A stretch of 35,936 nt of DNA from NCBI RefSeq assembly GCF_003970795.1, contig NZ_RWKW01000024.1, positions 1 through 35,936 of the forward strand, given 5' to 3'. Both the position numbers and the translations under genes were made by a program. This DNA comes from Aquibium carbonis. GTDB taxonomy: Bacteria > Pseudomonadota > Alphaproteobacteria > Rhizobiales > Rhizobiaceae. Below are positions 9,196 through 17,416 of this stretch, one piece after another (position 1 is the stretch's first letter; every line of letters starts with the position of its first letter). A model generated the notes under the pieces. The model had not been told where the DNA came from. It ran no database searches and was given only the letters and a program-made list of their open reading frames with translations.

Positions 9196-10428
9196 ATGCC
9201 ACCCATGACCAGCCGCGCAAGCTTTCCCGGCCATTCGGGCGCGAACCTCGCCGCCCGCCTCGACATGCCGAATGGACCCGTGCGGGCCTTTGCGCTGTTT
9301 GCGCACTGCTTCACCTGCTCCAAGGACCTGATGGCGGTGCGGCGCATCGCGGCCGAGCTCGCGCGGTCGGGCATCGCCGTGCTGCGCTTCGATTTCACCG
9401 GTCTCGGCTCCAGCGAGGGCGAGTTCGCCTCGACCAACTTTACCTCGAATGTCGGCGACCTCCTGGCGGCGGCCGACTGGCTGCGGGACAACCATGCCGC
9501 GCCTTCGCTGCTGATCGGCCATTCGCTGGGCGGGGCGGCGATGCTGGCGGTGGCGGCCGACATCCCCGAAGCGCGGGCCGTCGTGACCATCGGCGCGCCG
9601 GCCGACACCGACCACGTGCTGGCGAATTTCGGCTCGGACCTGGCCACGATCGAGCGCGACGGGCAGGCCGACGTGACGCTGGCCGGCCGCCGCTTCCGCA
9701 TCGCGCGCCAGTTCGTCGAGGACGTGCGCGGCGTGCGGCTGGCCGAGCGCATCCGGGCGATGCGCAAGCCGCTTCTGATCCTGCATTCGCCGCTGGATGA
9801 AACCGTCGGCATCGACAACGCGACGTCGATCTTCATCGCAGCCCGCCACCCCAAGAGCTTCGTGTCGCTGGACAAGGCCGACCACCTGCTGACGCGCGAG
9901 GACGACGCGACTTTCGCGGCTTCGGTGATTGCGGGCTGGGCGTCGCGCTATCTCGACGCGGACGTACCGCAGGGCGAGGCGGCGATCGAGCACGTGCGCG
10001 TGACCGAGACCGGCGAGGGCAAGTTCCAGAACGCGGTGCAGGCCGGCGCCCACCGGCTCTTCGCCGACGAGCCGGTTTCCGCCGGTGGACTGGATTCCGG
10101 GCCATCGCCCTATGACTTCCTGTCGATCGCGCTCGGCGCCTGCACGTCGATGACGCTGCGCATGTATGCCGATTTCAAGAAGGTACCGCTCGGCCGCGTC
10201 AGCGTCGACGTCAGCCATGCCAAGATCCATGCGAAGGACTGCGCCGACTGCACCGACGAGGAGCGCGGCTCTGGCAGGCGCATCGACCGTTTCGAGCGCG
10301 TGATTTCGATCGAGGGCGACCTGCCGCCCGAACTCGCCGAAAAGATCGAGGAGATCGCGGGCAAGTGCCCGGTGCACCGGACGCTGGAGGGGAGCTCCAA
10401 GGTGAAGACGGTGGTGAAGGGGCGGTAG
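9196..10428 (+). CDS. Alpha/beta-hydrolase fused to OsmC-like peroxidase domain
   Basis: This 410-residue two-domain protein starts with an alpha/beta-hydrolase (about residues 1-255). It has a nucleophile elbow GHSLGG (S110), an acid in SPLDETVG and a histidine in DKADHLLT, which gives a complete triad. The C-terminal OsmC/YhfA-type domain (about 265-408) carries the two redox cysteines in GACTSMTLRM and GKCPVHRTLEG. This fusion is widespread in proteobacteria and is annotated as a bifunctional hydrolase/OsmC protein. OsmC domains reduce organic hydroperoxides, and the fusion may cleave an ester or peroxide ester before or after reduction; the real substrate is unknown. GGAGAG at 9182-9187 supports ATG 9196; an earlier in-frame GTG at 9163 is less likely. 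The gap to ccmH is 39 bases. Confidence 0.88.
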   Translation: MPPMTSRASFPGHSGANLAARLDMPNGPVRAFALFAHCFTCSKDLMAVRRIAAELARSGIAVLRFDFTGLGSSEGEFASTNFTSNVGDLLAAADWLRDNHAAPSLLIGHSLGGAAMLAVAADIPEARAVVTIGAPADTDHVLANFGSDLATIERDGQADVTLAGRRFRIARQFVEDVRGVRLAERIRAMRKPLLILHSPLDETVGIDNATSIFIAARHPKSFVSLDKADHLLTREDDATFAASVIAGWASRYLDADVPQGEAAIEHVRVTETGEGKFQNAVQAGAHRLFADEPVSAGGLDSGPSPYDFLSIALGACTSMTLRMYADFKKVPLGRVSVDVSHAKIHAKDCADCTDEERGSGRRIDRFERVISIEGDLPPELAEKIEEIAGKCPVHRTLEGSSKVKTVVKGR

Positions 10429-10431
10429 CGC

Positions 10432-10453
10432 GGGGGCAGTATCTGCCGCCCCC
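10432..10453 (+). terminator. Weak imperfect hairpin after the hydrolase/OsmC gene
   Basis: A G-rich arm and a C-rich arm around the loop TAT form a stem with one bulge just after the stop codon. No T-run follows, so this may be a weak or Rho-assisted terminator, or just a stabilising 3' structure. The remaining bases up to degP contain a second small inverted repeat (CCGCC and GGCGG around 10474-10488). Confidence 0.3.
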
Positions 10454-10562
10454 CAACCTTACCAACATTTCATCCGCCGGAAATGGCGGTGTAATGTGCG
10501 ATTGCCTAAATCCCTGTCCGAGGATGTTCACCATGCATCCGAACCCGAAAGGACAGGACACG

Positions 10563-12095
10563 ATGAAGTCTCCATTCTCTTCCAAGTCGCCCGTGGGCAA
10601 GCGCTTTGCAGCCGCCGCCGCATCGGTCGCGATCGGCACGGCCGTCGGCCTCGGCGCCGTGACGTCGGGCACCGTTCCGGTTTTCGCCGAAGCCGTTCGC
10701 GTCGAGACGCAGCAGCAGCAACTGGGTTTTGCCGACGTCGTCGAAAAGGTGTCGCCGGCCGTCGTTTCCGTGCGCGTGAAGGCGACGGTACAACCGGCCG
10801 CCGCCGGGCCCGACGGCATGTTCGGCCGTGGCTTCGAAAGCCTGCCGGACGACCATCCGATGAAGCGCTTCTTCCGCGATTTCCGCGGCTTCGAGAACAG
10901 CCCGCGCGCCGAGCGCAACCGGCCCAACCGCGGCAACCGTCCGGAGCGGGCGCGTCCTGTCTCGCAGGGGTCCGGCTTCTTCATCTCCGAAGACGGCTAT
11001 CTCGTCACCAACAACCACGTCGTCCGGGATGGCTCGGAACTGACCGTGGTGATGGACGACGGCACCGAGATCGGCGCGACGCTGGTCGGCTCGGATCCGC
11101 GCACGGACCTGGCGCTGTTGAAGGTCGACGAGGAGCGGACCTTCACCTACGTCTCCTTCGCCGATGATTCCAAGGTGCGCGTCGGCGACTGGGTGGTGGC
11201 TGTGGGCAACCCTTTCGGCCTCGGCGGCACCGTGACCGCAGGCATCGTCTCGGCGCGCGGCCGCGACATCGGCGCCGGCCCCTATGACGACTTCATCCAG
11301 ATCGACGCAGCGGTGAACCGGGGCAATTCGGGCGGTCCGGCCTTCAACCTCAATGGCGAGGTCGTGGGCATCAACACCGCGATCTTCTCGCCGTCCGGCG
11401 GCAATGTCGGCATCGCCTTCGCGATCCCGGCTTCCACGGCCAAGGACGTGATTTCCGCACTCCGCGCCAGCGGAACGGTCGATCGTGCCTGGCTCGGCGT
11501 CCAGATCCAGCCGGTGACCGAGGAGATCGCCGATTCGCTCGGCATCCAGGGCACCGACGGGGCGCTGGTTTCGCAGCCGCAGCCCGACAGCCCGGCGATG
11601 AAGGCCGGCGTCGTGCCCGGCGACATCATCGTCAAGGTCGACGGCAGGCCGATCAAGTCGCCGCGCGACCTGGCCCGTATGATCGGCAACATGGCCCCCG
11701 GCGTCTCGGCCGAGGTGACCGTGCTGCGCAACGGCGAGGAGCAGACCATCACGGTCGAGCTCGGCGAGATGCCCGGCATGGAGCAGCAGGCCTCGCTGGA
11801 CCCGGCCGTCGAGGAAGAGGGCAGCGTGCTCGAGGACTTCGGCCTGACCGTCACCCCGTCCGAGGATGGACAGGGCGTGGTGGTGACGGACGTGGCGCCC
11901 GGCAGCGACGCCGCCGATCGCGGCATCCAGTCGGGCGACGTGATCACGTCGGTCAACGCACAGGCCGTGACGAGCGCGGCAGCGGTCGAGAAGGCCGTCA
12001 GCGACGCCTCCAAGGCGGGCCGCAAGGCGGTGCTGTTCCAGATCAAGCGCGACGACACCAATCGCTTCGTGGCGCTGCCGGTGCAGCAGGGCTGA
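10563..12095 (+). CDS. degP: Periplasmic serine protease DegP/HtrA family
   Basis: This 510-residue exported protease/chaperone has an N-terminal signal or anchor (about residues 14-44, ending VFAEA), a trypsin-like domain (about 55-290) and two PDZ domains (about 300-390 and 415-500). The catalytic triad is complete: H152 in TNNHVV, D182 in RTDLALLK and S256 in RGNSGGPA. The protease segment has a long Q- and R-rich insert (LA loop region, about residues 70-135), as in other rhizobial DegP1 proteins. It degrades or refolds misfolded periplasmic proteins. ATG 10563 gives a normal signal peptide; ATGs at 10533 and 10542 would add 7-10 residues. It is followed by a strong terminator and then a two-component pair, a conserved order in rhizobia. 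Confidence 0.93.
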   Translation: MKSPFSSKSPVGKRFAAAAASVAIGTAVGLGAVTSGTVPVFAEAVRVETQQQQLGFADVVEKVSPAVVSVRVKATVQPAAAGPDGMFGRGFESLPDDHPMKRFFRDFRGFENSPRAERNRPNRGNRPERARPVSQGSGFFISEDGYLVTNNHVVRDGSELTVVMDDGTEIGATLVGSDPRTDLALLKVDEERTFTYVSFADDSKVRVGDWVVAVGNPFGLGGTVTAGIVSARGRDIGAGPYDDFIQIDAAVNRGNSGGPAFNLNGEVVGINTAIFSPSGGNVGIAFAIPASTAKDVISALRASGTVDRAWLGVQIQPVTEEIADSLGIQGTDGALVSQPQPDSPAMKAGVVPGDIIVKVDGRPIKSPRDLARMIGNMAPGVSAEVTVLRNGEEQTITVELGEMPGMEQQASLDPAVEEEGSVLEDFGLTVTPSEDGQGVVVTDVAPGSDAADRGIQSGDVITSVNAQAVTSAAAVEKAVSDASKAGRKAVLFQIKRDDTNRFVALPVQQG

Positions 12096-12103
12096 TCCCG
12101 CGA

Positions 12104-12151
12104 CGCGCCGCCTTGCGCGGCGCGGCATCTCTGCGGGCCCCGGAACGGGGC
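12104..12151 (+). other. Two GC-rich hairpins downstream of degP
   Basis: The first is an eight-base-pair perfect stem (12104-12111 with 12117-12124, five-base loop). The second is a six-base-pair stem (12137-12142 with 12146-12151, three-base loop). Neither is followed by a T-run. Together with the terminator that follows, the 3' end of the degP transcript would carry three consecutive stem-loops. Confidence 0.5.
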
Positions 12152-12160
12152 TCGCGACGG

Positions 12161-12190
12161 CGGCAGCGGACATCATCCGCTGCCGTTTCT
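12161..12190 (+). terminator. Strong intrinsic terminator after degP
   Basis: A perfect ten-base-pair stem (12161-12170 pairs with 12176-12185) closes on the five-base loop CATCA and is followed by TTTCT. This is the best rho-independent terminator in the window. It ends only about 17 bases before the start of the next response regulator gene, so it could also act as an attenuator for that gene. Confidence 0.75.
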
Positions 12191-12206
12191 GCATCGGAGC
12201 CGAAAA

Positions 12207-12929
12207 ATGGACATGACGGCGGTTCAAGCGCCCGAGATCGCGTATAAGGCGGGCATGAAGATTCTTGTCATCGAGGACGACCGCGAGGCGGCCGACTACC
12301 TCCAGAAGGCGCTCACCGAGGCCGGCCATACGGCGCATGTCGCCGCCGACGGCGACACGGGCTTCACGCTGGCCGACGAAGGCGACTACGACGTGCTGGT
12401 GGTCGATCGCATGCTGCCGCGCCGCGACGGGCTGTCGGTGATCGCGGGCCTGCGGGCACGGGGTTCCGAAACCCCGGTGCTGATCCTGTCGGCGCTGGGC
12501 GAGGTCGACGATCGCGTCACCGGGCTGCGGGCCGGCGGCGACGACTATCTCACCAAGCCCTACGCCTTCAGCGAACTGCTTGCCCGCGTGGAGGTGCTGA
12601 AGCGGCGCTCCGGCGGCAAGGACGTGGAGACGATGTACCGCGCCGGCGATCTCGAGCTCGACAGGCTGTCGCATACCGTGCGCCGTGCCGGGCGAGACAT
12701 CCCGCTGCAGCCGCGCGAATTCAAGCTGCTGGAATATCTGATGCGGCATGCCGGACGGGTCGTCACCCGCACCATGCTGCTCGAGAACGTCTGGGACTAC
12801 CATTTCGACCCGCAGACCAACGTGATCGACGTGCACGTGTCGCGCCTGCGCGGCAAGATCGAGAAGGGCTTCGACAAGCCGCTTCTGCACACGATCCGGG
12901 GAGCGGGCTACATGCTGAAGGCCGACTGA
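12207..12929 (+). CDS. OmpR-family response regulator
   Basis: This 240-residue protein has a receiver domain with acidic pair D24-D25, phosphoacceptor D67 (VVDRMLPRRDG) and the lysine in YLTKPYAF, then a winged-helix DNA-binding domain ending in HTIRGAGYMLKAD. The CusR/QseB-like spacing and the motif DVHVSRLRGKIEKGF place it in the OmpR/PhoB class. The ATG at 12207 follows GGAG at 12196-12199. An in-frame ATG at 12255 (MKILVIEDD) would remove 16 residues that are not part of the fold and is a real alternative; D67 would then be D51. It is followed after two bases by its kinase. In rhizobia this pair lies next to degP, so a role in envelope stress is plausible, but the signal and regulon are unknown. 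Confidence 0.88.
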   Translation: MDMTAVQAPEIAYKAGMKILVIEDDREAADYLQKALTEAGHTAHVAADGDTGFTLADEGDYDVLVVDRMLPRRDGLSVIAGLRARGSETPVLILSALGEVDDRVTGLRAGGDDYLTKPYAFSELLARVEVLKRRSGGKDVETMYRAGDLELDRLSHTVRRAGRDIPLQPREFKLLEYLMRHAGRVVTRTMLLENVWDYHFDPQTNVIDVHVSRLRGKIEKGFDKPLLHTIRGAGYMLKAD

Positions 12930-12931
12930 CA

Positions 12932-14407
12932 TTGGCCGTCGGGGCGATCCTGCGCGGAACCGGTGCGCGCCTCGCGGCGCTGATGAAGACGACGGCGGCG
13001 CGGCTGTCGGCGCTCTACCTCCTGCTCTTCGGCGTCTGTGCGATCGGGCTCGTGGTCTACATGACCTCGGTGTCGGTGCGCATTCTCGCCGCCCAGACGC
13101 AGGAGACCATCAACGAGGAATCGATGAGCCTCGTGCGCGCCTATGAGCGCGGCGGCCTGCCCTTCCTGGTGCGCGTGGTGGAGCAACGCGCCCGCCAGCC
13201 CGGCGCCAATCTCTACCTGATCGCCGATCCGAACGGCCGCATCCTTTCCGGCAACGTGGAAAACCTGGAGCCCGGCGTGCTGGACACGCTCGGCTGGACG
13301 CCGCGCCCGTTTCTCTACAAGCGCTATGGCGAACGCGGGCCATTGCAGGCGCCAGCCGAGGACGGCAGCACCACCGCTGCCGACACGACGCCGCCGCACG
13401 CGGCCATGGCGCTGGTGCTGCGCCTTCCCAACCAGCTGATCCTTCTGGTCGGCCGCGACCTCGGCGAACCGGAGCGGTTCCGCCGCGTGGTGCAGCGCGC
13501 CCTGATCCTGGCGCTGGGCACGATGGGGCTCGGCGCCTTTCTCATCTGGTATTTCGTCGGCCGCACGGCGCTGCGCCGCATCGACAGCGTGTCGGAGGCG
13601 AGCCGGCGCATCATGGGCGGCGACCTGTCAGGGCGCCTGCCGGTGACCGGCGCCAGCGACGAGTTCGACCGCCTGTCGGAGAACCTGAACGCCATGCTGG
13701 CCCGCATCGCGGTGTTGAACGAGGGCCTGAAGCAGGTGTCCGACAACATTGCCCACGACCTCAAGACGCCGCTGACGCGCCTGCGCAGCCGCGCCGAGAC
13801 GACGCTGTCGAGCGCCCGCGACGAAGGCGATTACCGTGCCGCGCTGGAAGCGACGATCGCCGAATCCGATCAGCTGATCCGCACCTTCAACGCCATCCTG
13901 ATGATCTCGCGGCTGGAGGCCGGCTACTCGGCCGAACAGACCGAGACGCTCGACCTCGCAGCAGTCGTGGCCGACGTGGTGGAACTCTACGAGCCGCTGG
14001 CGGAAGACCATGGCGTGGCGCTGGAAACGCGCATCGATGGCCGGCTGGTGGTGAACGGCAACCGCGAACTCCTGGCCCAGGCCTTGTCAAACGTGATCGA
14101 CAACGCCATCAAGTACTGCGCGGGCCATGCCGAGACCCCCCTCGTGCGCGTGACGGCGACCCGCGCGGGAGGAAACGTGCAGATCGAGATATCCGACAAT
14201 GGTCCCGGCATCGAGCCGGCTGATCGCGCCAGGGCCACCGAACGCTTCGTGCGGCTGGAGAAGAGCCGGTCGCAGCCGGGCTCGGGACTTGGTCTCAGTC
14301 TCGCCAAGGCGGTGCTGGGCTTTCACCGGGGGAGCCTGGAGCTCGGCGACGCAGAGCCCGGCCTGAAGGTCATCATGACGATCCCGGCGCGGCAGGGTAC
14401 GGCGTGA
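12932..14407 (+). CDS. Sensor histidine kinase, partner of the degP-linked regulator
   Basis: This 491-residue membrane kinase has a first helix at about residues 24-46, a periplasmic domain of about 140 residues and a second helix at about 185-210. A HAMP domain follows (about 211-263). The HisKA histidine is H275 in NIAHDLKTPLTRLR. The N box (NVIDNAIKYC), G1 (DNGPGIE) and G2 (GSGLGLSLAKA) motifs are complete. The start is either TTG 12932, right after the regulator stop, or ATG 12983 (MKTTAARLSALYLL), which begins nearer the first helix; TTG keeps the genes adjacent but needs a rare start codon. The last four bases overlap the glnE start, so this pair and glnE are probably one operon. Confidence 0.86.
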   Translation: MAVGAILRGTGARLAALMKTTAARLSALYLLLFGVCAIGLVVYMTSVSVRILAAQTQETINEESMSLVRAYERGGLPFLVRVVEQRARQPGANLYLIADPNGRILSGNVENLEPGVLDTLGWTPRPFLYKRYGERGPLQAPAEDGSTTAADTTPPHAAMALVLRLPNQLILLVGRDLGEPERFRRVVQRALILALGTMGLGAFLIWYFVGRTALRRIDSVSEASRRIMGGDLSGRLPVTGASDEFDRLSENLNAMLARIAVLNEGLKQVSDNIAHDLKTPLTRLRSRAETTLSSARDEGDYRAALEATIAESDQLIRTFNAILMISRLEAGYSAEQTETLDLAAVVADVVELYEPLAEDHGVALETRIDGRLVVNGNRELLAQALSNVIDNAIKYCAGHAETPLVRVTATRAGGNVQIEISDNGPGIEPADRARATERFVRLEKSRSQPGSGLGLSLAKAVLGFHRGSLELGDAEPGLKVIMTIPARQGTA

Positions 14408-17349
14408 GCGGTCGAATGGGCGCCGACTGGTTTGGAACGTCGCCGCGTCGGCTGGAGCCGATCGATCCCGAACGTGCGGCGGCCGAGCTGCAGGACGTGC
14501 TGTCCTCCGCGGGCGAGGCCGGCTGCCACCGCCTTGCCGGACTGGCGCAGGCACGCCCGGAGATCGCCGCCTTCCTGGCCGGCGCGATGTCGCTGTCGAG
14601 CTATGTGCGCGACACGCTGCGCCGCCGCCCGCAAATGCTCGAGCCGCTGTTCGACGTGGGCTGGGAAACGCGCGTCGACGCGATCACCGACGAGGTCCGC
14701 GCCGCCTGGTCGGTCGACGGCGTGACCGAAAAATCGCTGATGGCCGAATTGCGCCGGCTGAAGACCGAAGCGCATGTGCTGATCGCGCTCGCCGACCTCG
14801 CGGGCGTCGCGGAAGCCGCGACGAGCGTGCGCCTGCTGAGCGCGCTCGCAGACGCCGCCGTCGGCGCGGCGATCGACTTCCTGCTGCGCGAGGCGCACGA
14901 CCAGGGCAAGCTGAACCTGCCCGACCGCGACCGGCCCGGCGAGGGCTCCGGCTTCGTCGTGCTCGGCATGGGCAAGCTCGGCGCCGGCGAGCTCAACTTC
15001 TCCTCCGACATCGACCTGATCCTGTTCTTCGAGGCCGACGCCCCGGCGATCAGGGATCCGCTGGACGCGACCGACCTGTTCTCGCGGCTGGCGCGGCGTC
15101 TGATCCGGATCCTGTCGGACCGCACCGAGCATGGCTATGTCTTCCGCACCGATCTGCGCCTGCGGCCCGACCCCGGCTCGACGCCGCTGGCGATCCCGGT
15201 GGAGGCGGCGCTGAACTACTACGAAGGCCGAGGCCAGAATTGGGAACGCGCCGCCATGATCAAGGCGCGGCCGGTGGCCGGCGACTTCGAGGCCGGCATG
15301 GGGGTGCTGAAGGAATTGCAGCCCTTCGTCTGGCGGAAATACATGGACTATGCCGCCATCGCCGACGTGCATTCGATCAAGCGCCAGATCCATGCCCACA
15401 AGGGTCATGGCGAGATTGCCGTGCGCGGCCACAACGTCAAGCTCGGCCGGGGCGGCATCCGCGAGATCGAGTTTTTCGTCCAGACTCAGCAGCTGATCGC
15501 GGGCGGGCGCTTTCCCGAACTGCGCGGCCGCGAGACGGTGGCGATGCTGGAGCGGCTGACCGAGCGCGGCTGGATCGACGCGGATGCCTGCGCCTCGCTG
15601 ACCCGGCAATACTGGTTCCTGCGCGACGTCGAGCACGCCATCCAGATGGTGGCCGACGAACAGGCGCACGACCTGCCGGAAGACGACGCGGGGCTGGAGC
15701 GGATCGCCCGCATGCGCGGCTTCGCCTCGGCCGAAGCTTTCTCGGAAGCCTTTCGGGCCTCGCTGAAGGAGGTGGAGAGCCACTACGCGGCGCTGTTCGA
15801 GACCGCGCCGCAGCTGTCGGCCGGCGTCGGCAACCTCGTCTTCACCGGCGACGTCGACGATCCCGACACGCTGCAGACGCTGTCCAGCCTCGGCTTCGAG
15901 CGCCCGAGCGACATCTGCCGCGTCATTCGCACCTGGCATTTCGGACGCTACCGCGCGACGCGCTCGGCCGAAGCGCGCGAGCGGCTGACGGAGCTGACGC
16001 CGGCCTTGCTGGCGGCTTTCGGCCGCACGCGCCGGGCCGACGAGGCGATCATCCGCTTCGACGAATTCCTCGCAGGCCTGCCGGCGGGGATCCAGCTCTT
16101 CTCGCTGCTGCAATCCAACCCGGGCCTGCTGCAGCTGCTGGCCAACATCATGGGCGCGGCCCCGCGGCTGGCCGCCATCATCACCCGCCGCCCGCATGTC
16201 TTCGACGGGCTGCTGGACCCGCTCTTGATGTCGGAACTGCCCAACAAGGCCTATCTGGCGGCGCGGCTGGAAAGCTTTCTCGCCGCCGCGACCATCTATG
16301 AGGAGCGGCTCGACCGGCTGCGCATCTTCGCCGCCGAGCAGAAGTTCCTGATCGGCATCCGCCTGCTGACCGGTGCGATCGACGCGGCGCGCGCGGGCAA
16401 GGCCTTTTCCGACCTCGCCGACCTGACGATCGGTGCCGCCTTCGACGCCGTCGTCGCCGAATTCGCCCGCCGCCACGGTCACGTGCCGGGCGGCCGCGCG
16501 GTGGTTCTCGGCATGGGCAAGCTCGGCAGCCGCGAATTGACGGCAGGGTCAGACGTCGACGTCATCCTGCTCTACGACCATGATTCGGACGCCGAGGAGA
16601 GCGACGGCGACAAGCCGCTGGCGCCATCGCAATATTATGCACGACTGACGCAGCGCGTGATTGCCGCCGTCTCGGCGCCGACCGCCGAGGGCGTGCTCTA
16701 CGAGATCGATCTGAGGCTGCGCCCGTCCGGCAACAAGGGGCCGGTGGCGACCTATGTCGAGGCCTTCCGGAAATACCAGAAGACGGAAGCCTGGAGCTGG
16801 GAGCACATGGCGCTGACGCGCGCCCGCGTGGTGGCCGGCGACGAAGGGCTTGCCGCCGCGGTGGCCGACGACGTCGCCGCGATCCTCGCCGCCCCGCGCG
16901 ACCGCGCCAGGCTCCTGAAAGACGCCTGCGAGATGCGCGCCATCATCGAAACCGAAAAGCCGCCGCGCGACGGCTGGGACCTCAAGCTCATCCCGGGCGG
17001 GCTGATCGACCTCGAATTCATCGCCCAGACGGCCGGCCTGCTCGGCGAACTGGACGGCGACACCCGCACCACCTCCACCGCCGAGGCGCTGGCCCGGCTG
17101 TCGCCGGGCTTCTGCGAGGCGCAGGCGCGCGACGACCTGGTGGCGGCTTACCGGCTGTTCATGGGGCTGACGCAGGTGTCGCGGCTGTGCCTCACCGGCG
17201 CCATAGACCGCAAGGACATGCCGCCCGGCCTTGCCGACCTGTTGCTCGCCAACACGGACCTGCCCGAGATGGCCGTGCTCGAGGCCCATATCCGCGAAAC
17301 GGCGAAGCGGGTGAGGACGGTGTTCGACGCGGTGGTGTGCGGGAAGTAG
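14404..17349 (+). CDS. glnE: Bifunctional glutamine synthetase adenylyltransferase/deadenylylase GlnE
   Basis: This 981-residue enzyme adds AMP to, and removes it from, glutamine synthetase in response to PII state and glutamine. It has two nucleotidyltransferase domains, each with its GKLG and SDxD motifs. The N-terminal deadenylylase motif is FSSDIDLI (D202, D204), and the C-terminal adenylylase motif is GSDVDVIL (D717, D719). The helical linkers include FVQTQQLIAGG and LEFIAQTAGL, the glutamate/glutamine-rich family signatures. Length and domain order are normal for alphaproteobacteria. The GTG start overlaps the upstream kinase stop by four bases; an ATG twelve bases further in is also possible. 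The overlap suggests co-translation with the two-component pair, although no regulatory link is known. Confidence 0.95.
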   Translation: MSGRMGADWFGTSPRRLEPIDPERAAAELQDVLSSAGEAGCHRLAGLAQARPEIAAFLAGAMSLSSYVRDTLRRRPQMLEPLFDVGWETRVDAITDEVRAAWSVDGVTEKSLMAELRRLKTEAHVLIALADLAGVAEAATSVRLLSALADAAVGAAIDFLLREAHDQGKLNLPDRDRPGEGSGFVVLGMGKLGAGELNFSSDIDLILFFEADAPAIRDPLDATDLFSRLARRLIRILSDRTEHGYVFRTDLRLRPDPGSTPLAIPVEAALNYYEGRGQNWERAAMIKARPVAGDFEAGMGVLKELQPFVWRKYMDYAAIADVHSIKRQIHAHKGHGEIAVRGHNVKLGRGGIREIEFFVQTQQLIAGGRFPELRGRETVAMLERLTERGWIDADACASLTRQYWFLRDVEHAIQMVADEQAHDLPEDDAGLERIARMRGFASAEAFSEAFRASLKEVESHYAALFETAPQLSAGVGNLVFTGDVDDPDTLQTLSSLGFERPSDICRVIRTWHFGRYRATRSAEARERLTELTPALLAAFGRTRRADEAIIRFDEFLAGLPAGIQLFSLLQSNPGLLQLLANIMGAAPRLAAIITRRPHVFDGLLDPLLMSELPNKAYLAARLESFLAAATIYEERLDRLRIFAAEQKFLIGIRLLTGAIDAARAGKAFSDLADLTIGAAFDAVVAEFARRHGHVPGGRAVVLGMGKLGSRELTAGSDVDVILLYDHDSDAEESDGDKPLAPSQYYARLTQRVIAAVSAPTAEGVLYEIDLRLRPSGNKGPVATYVEAFRKYQKTEAWSWEHMALTRARVVAGDEGLAAAVADDVAAILAAPRDRARLLKDACEMRAIIETEKPPRDGWDLKLIPGGLIDLEFIAQTAGLLGELDGDTRTTSTAEALARLSPGFCEAQARDDLVAAYRLFMGLTQVSRLCLTGAIDRKDMPPGLADLLLANTDLPEMAVLEAHIRETAKRVRTVFDAVVCGK

Positions 17350-17351
17350 GA

Positions 17352-17396
17352 GCCGCGACGGTCGCGGCGAGCCCCCGGCGGCCCGTGAGCCGCCGG
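17352..17396. terminator. Tandem hairpins between convergent genes
   Basis: Two inverted repeats lie in the 67 bases between glnE and the converging decarboxylase gene: GCCGCG/CGCGGC at 17352-17368, and an eight-base-pair stem with 17375-17382 pairing 17389-17396 around a six-base loop. Both are symmetric and would form in either transcript. There is no T-run on either side, so termination strength is uncertain. Confidence 0.45.
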
Positions 17397-17416
17397 AAGT
17401 GTCCTGGGTTGTGCCG

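Noticed and set aside
10468-10495. TTTCAT-N16-TGTAAT as a degP promoter
   Set aside because: The -35 match is poor, and no extracytoplasmic-function or heat-shock sigma pattern could be defended in the same stretch.
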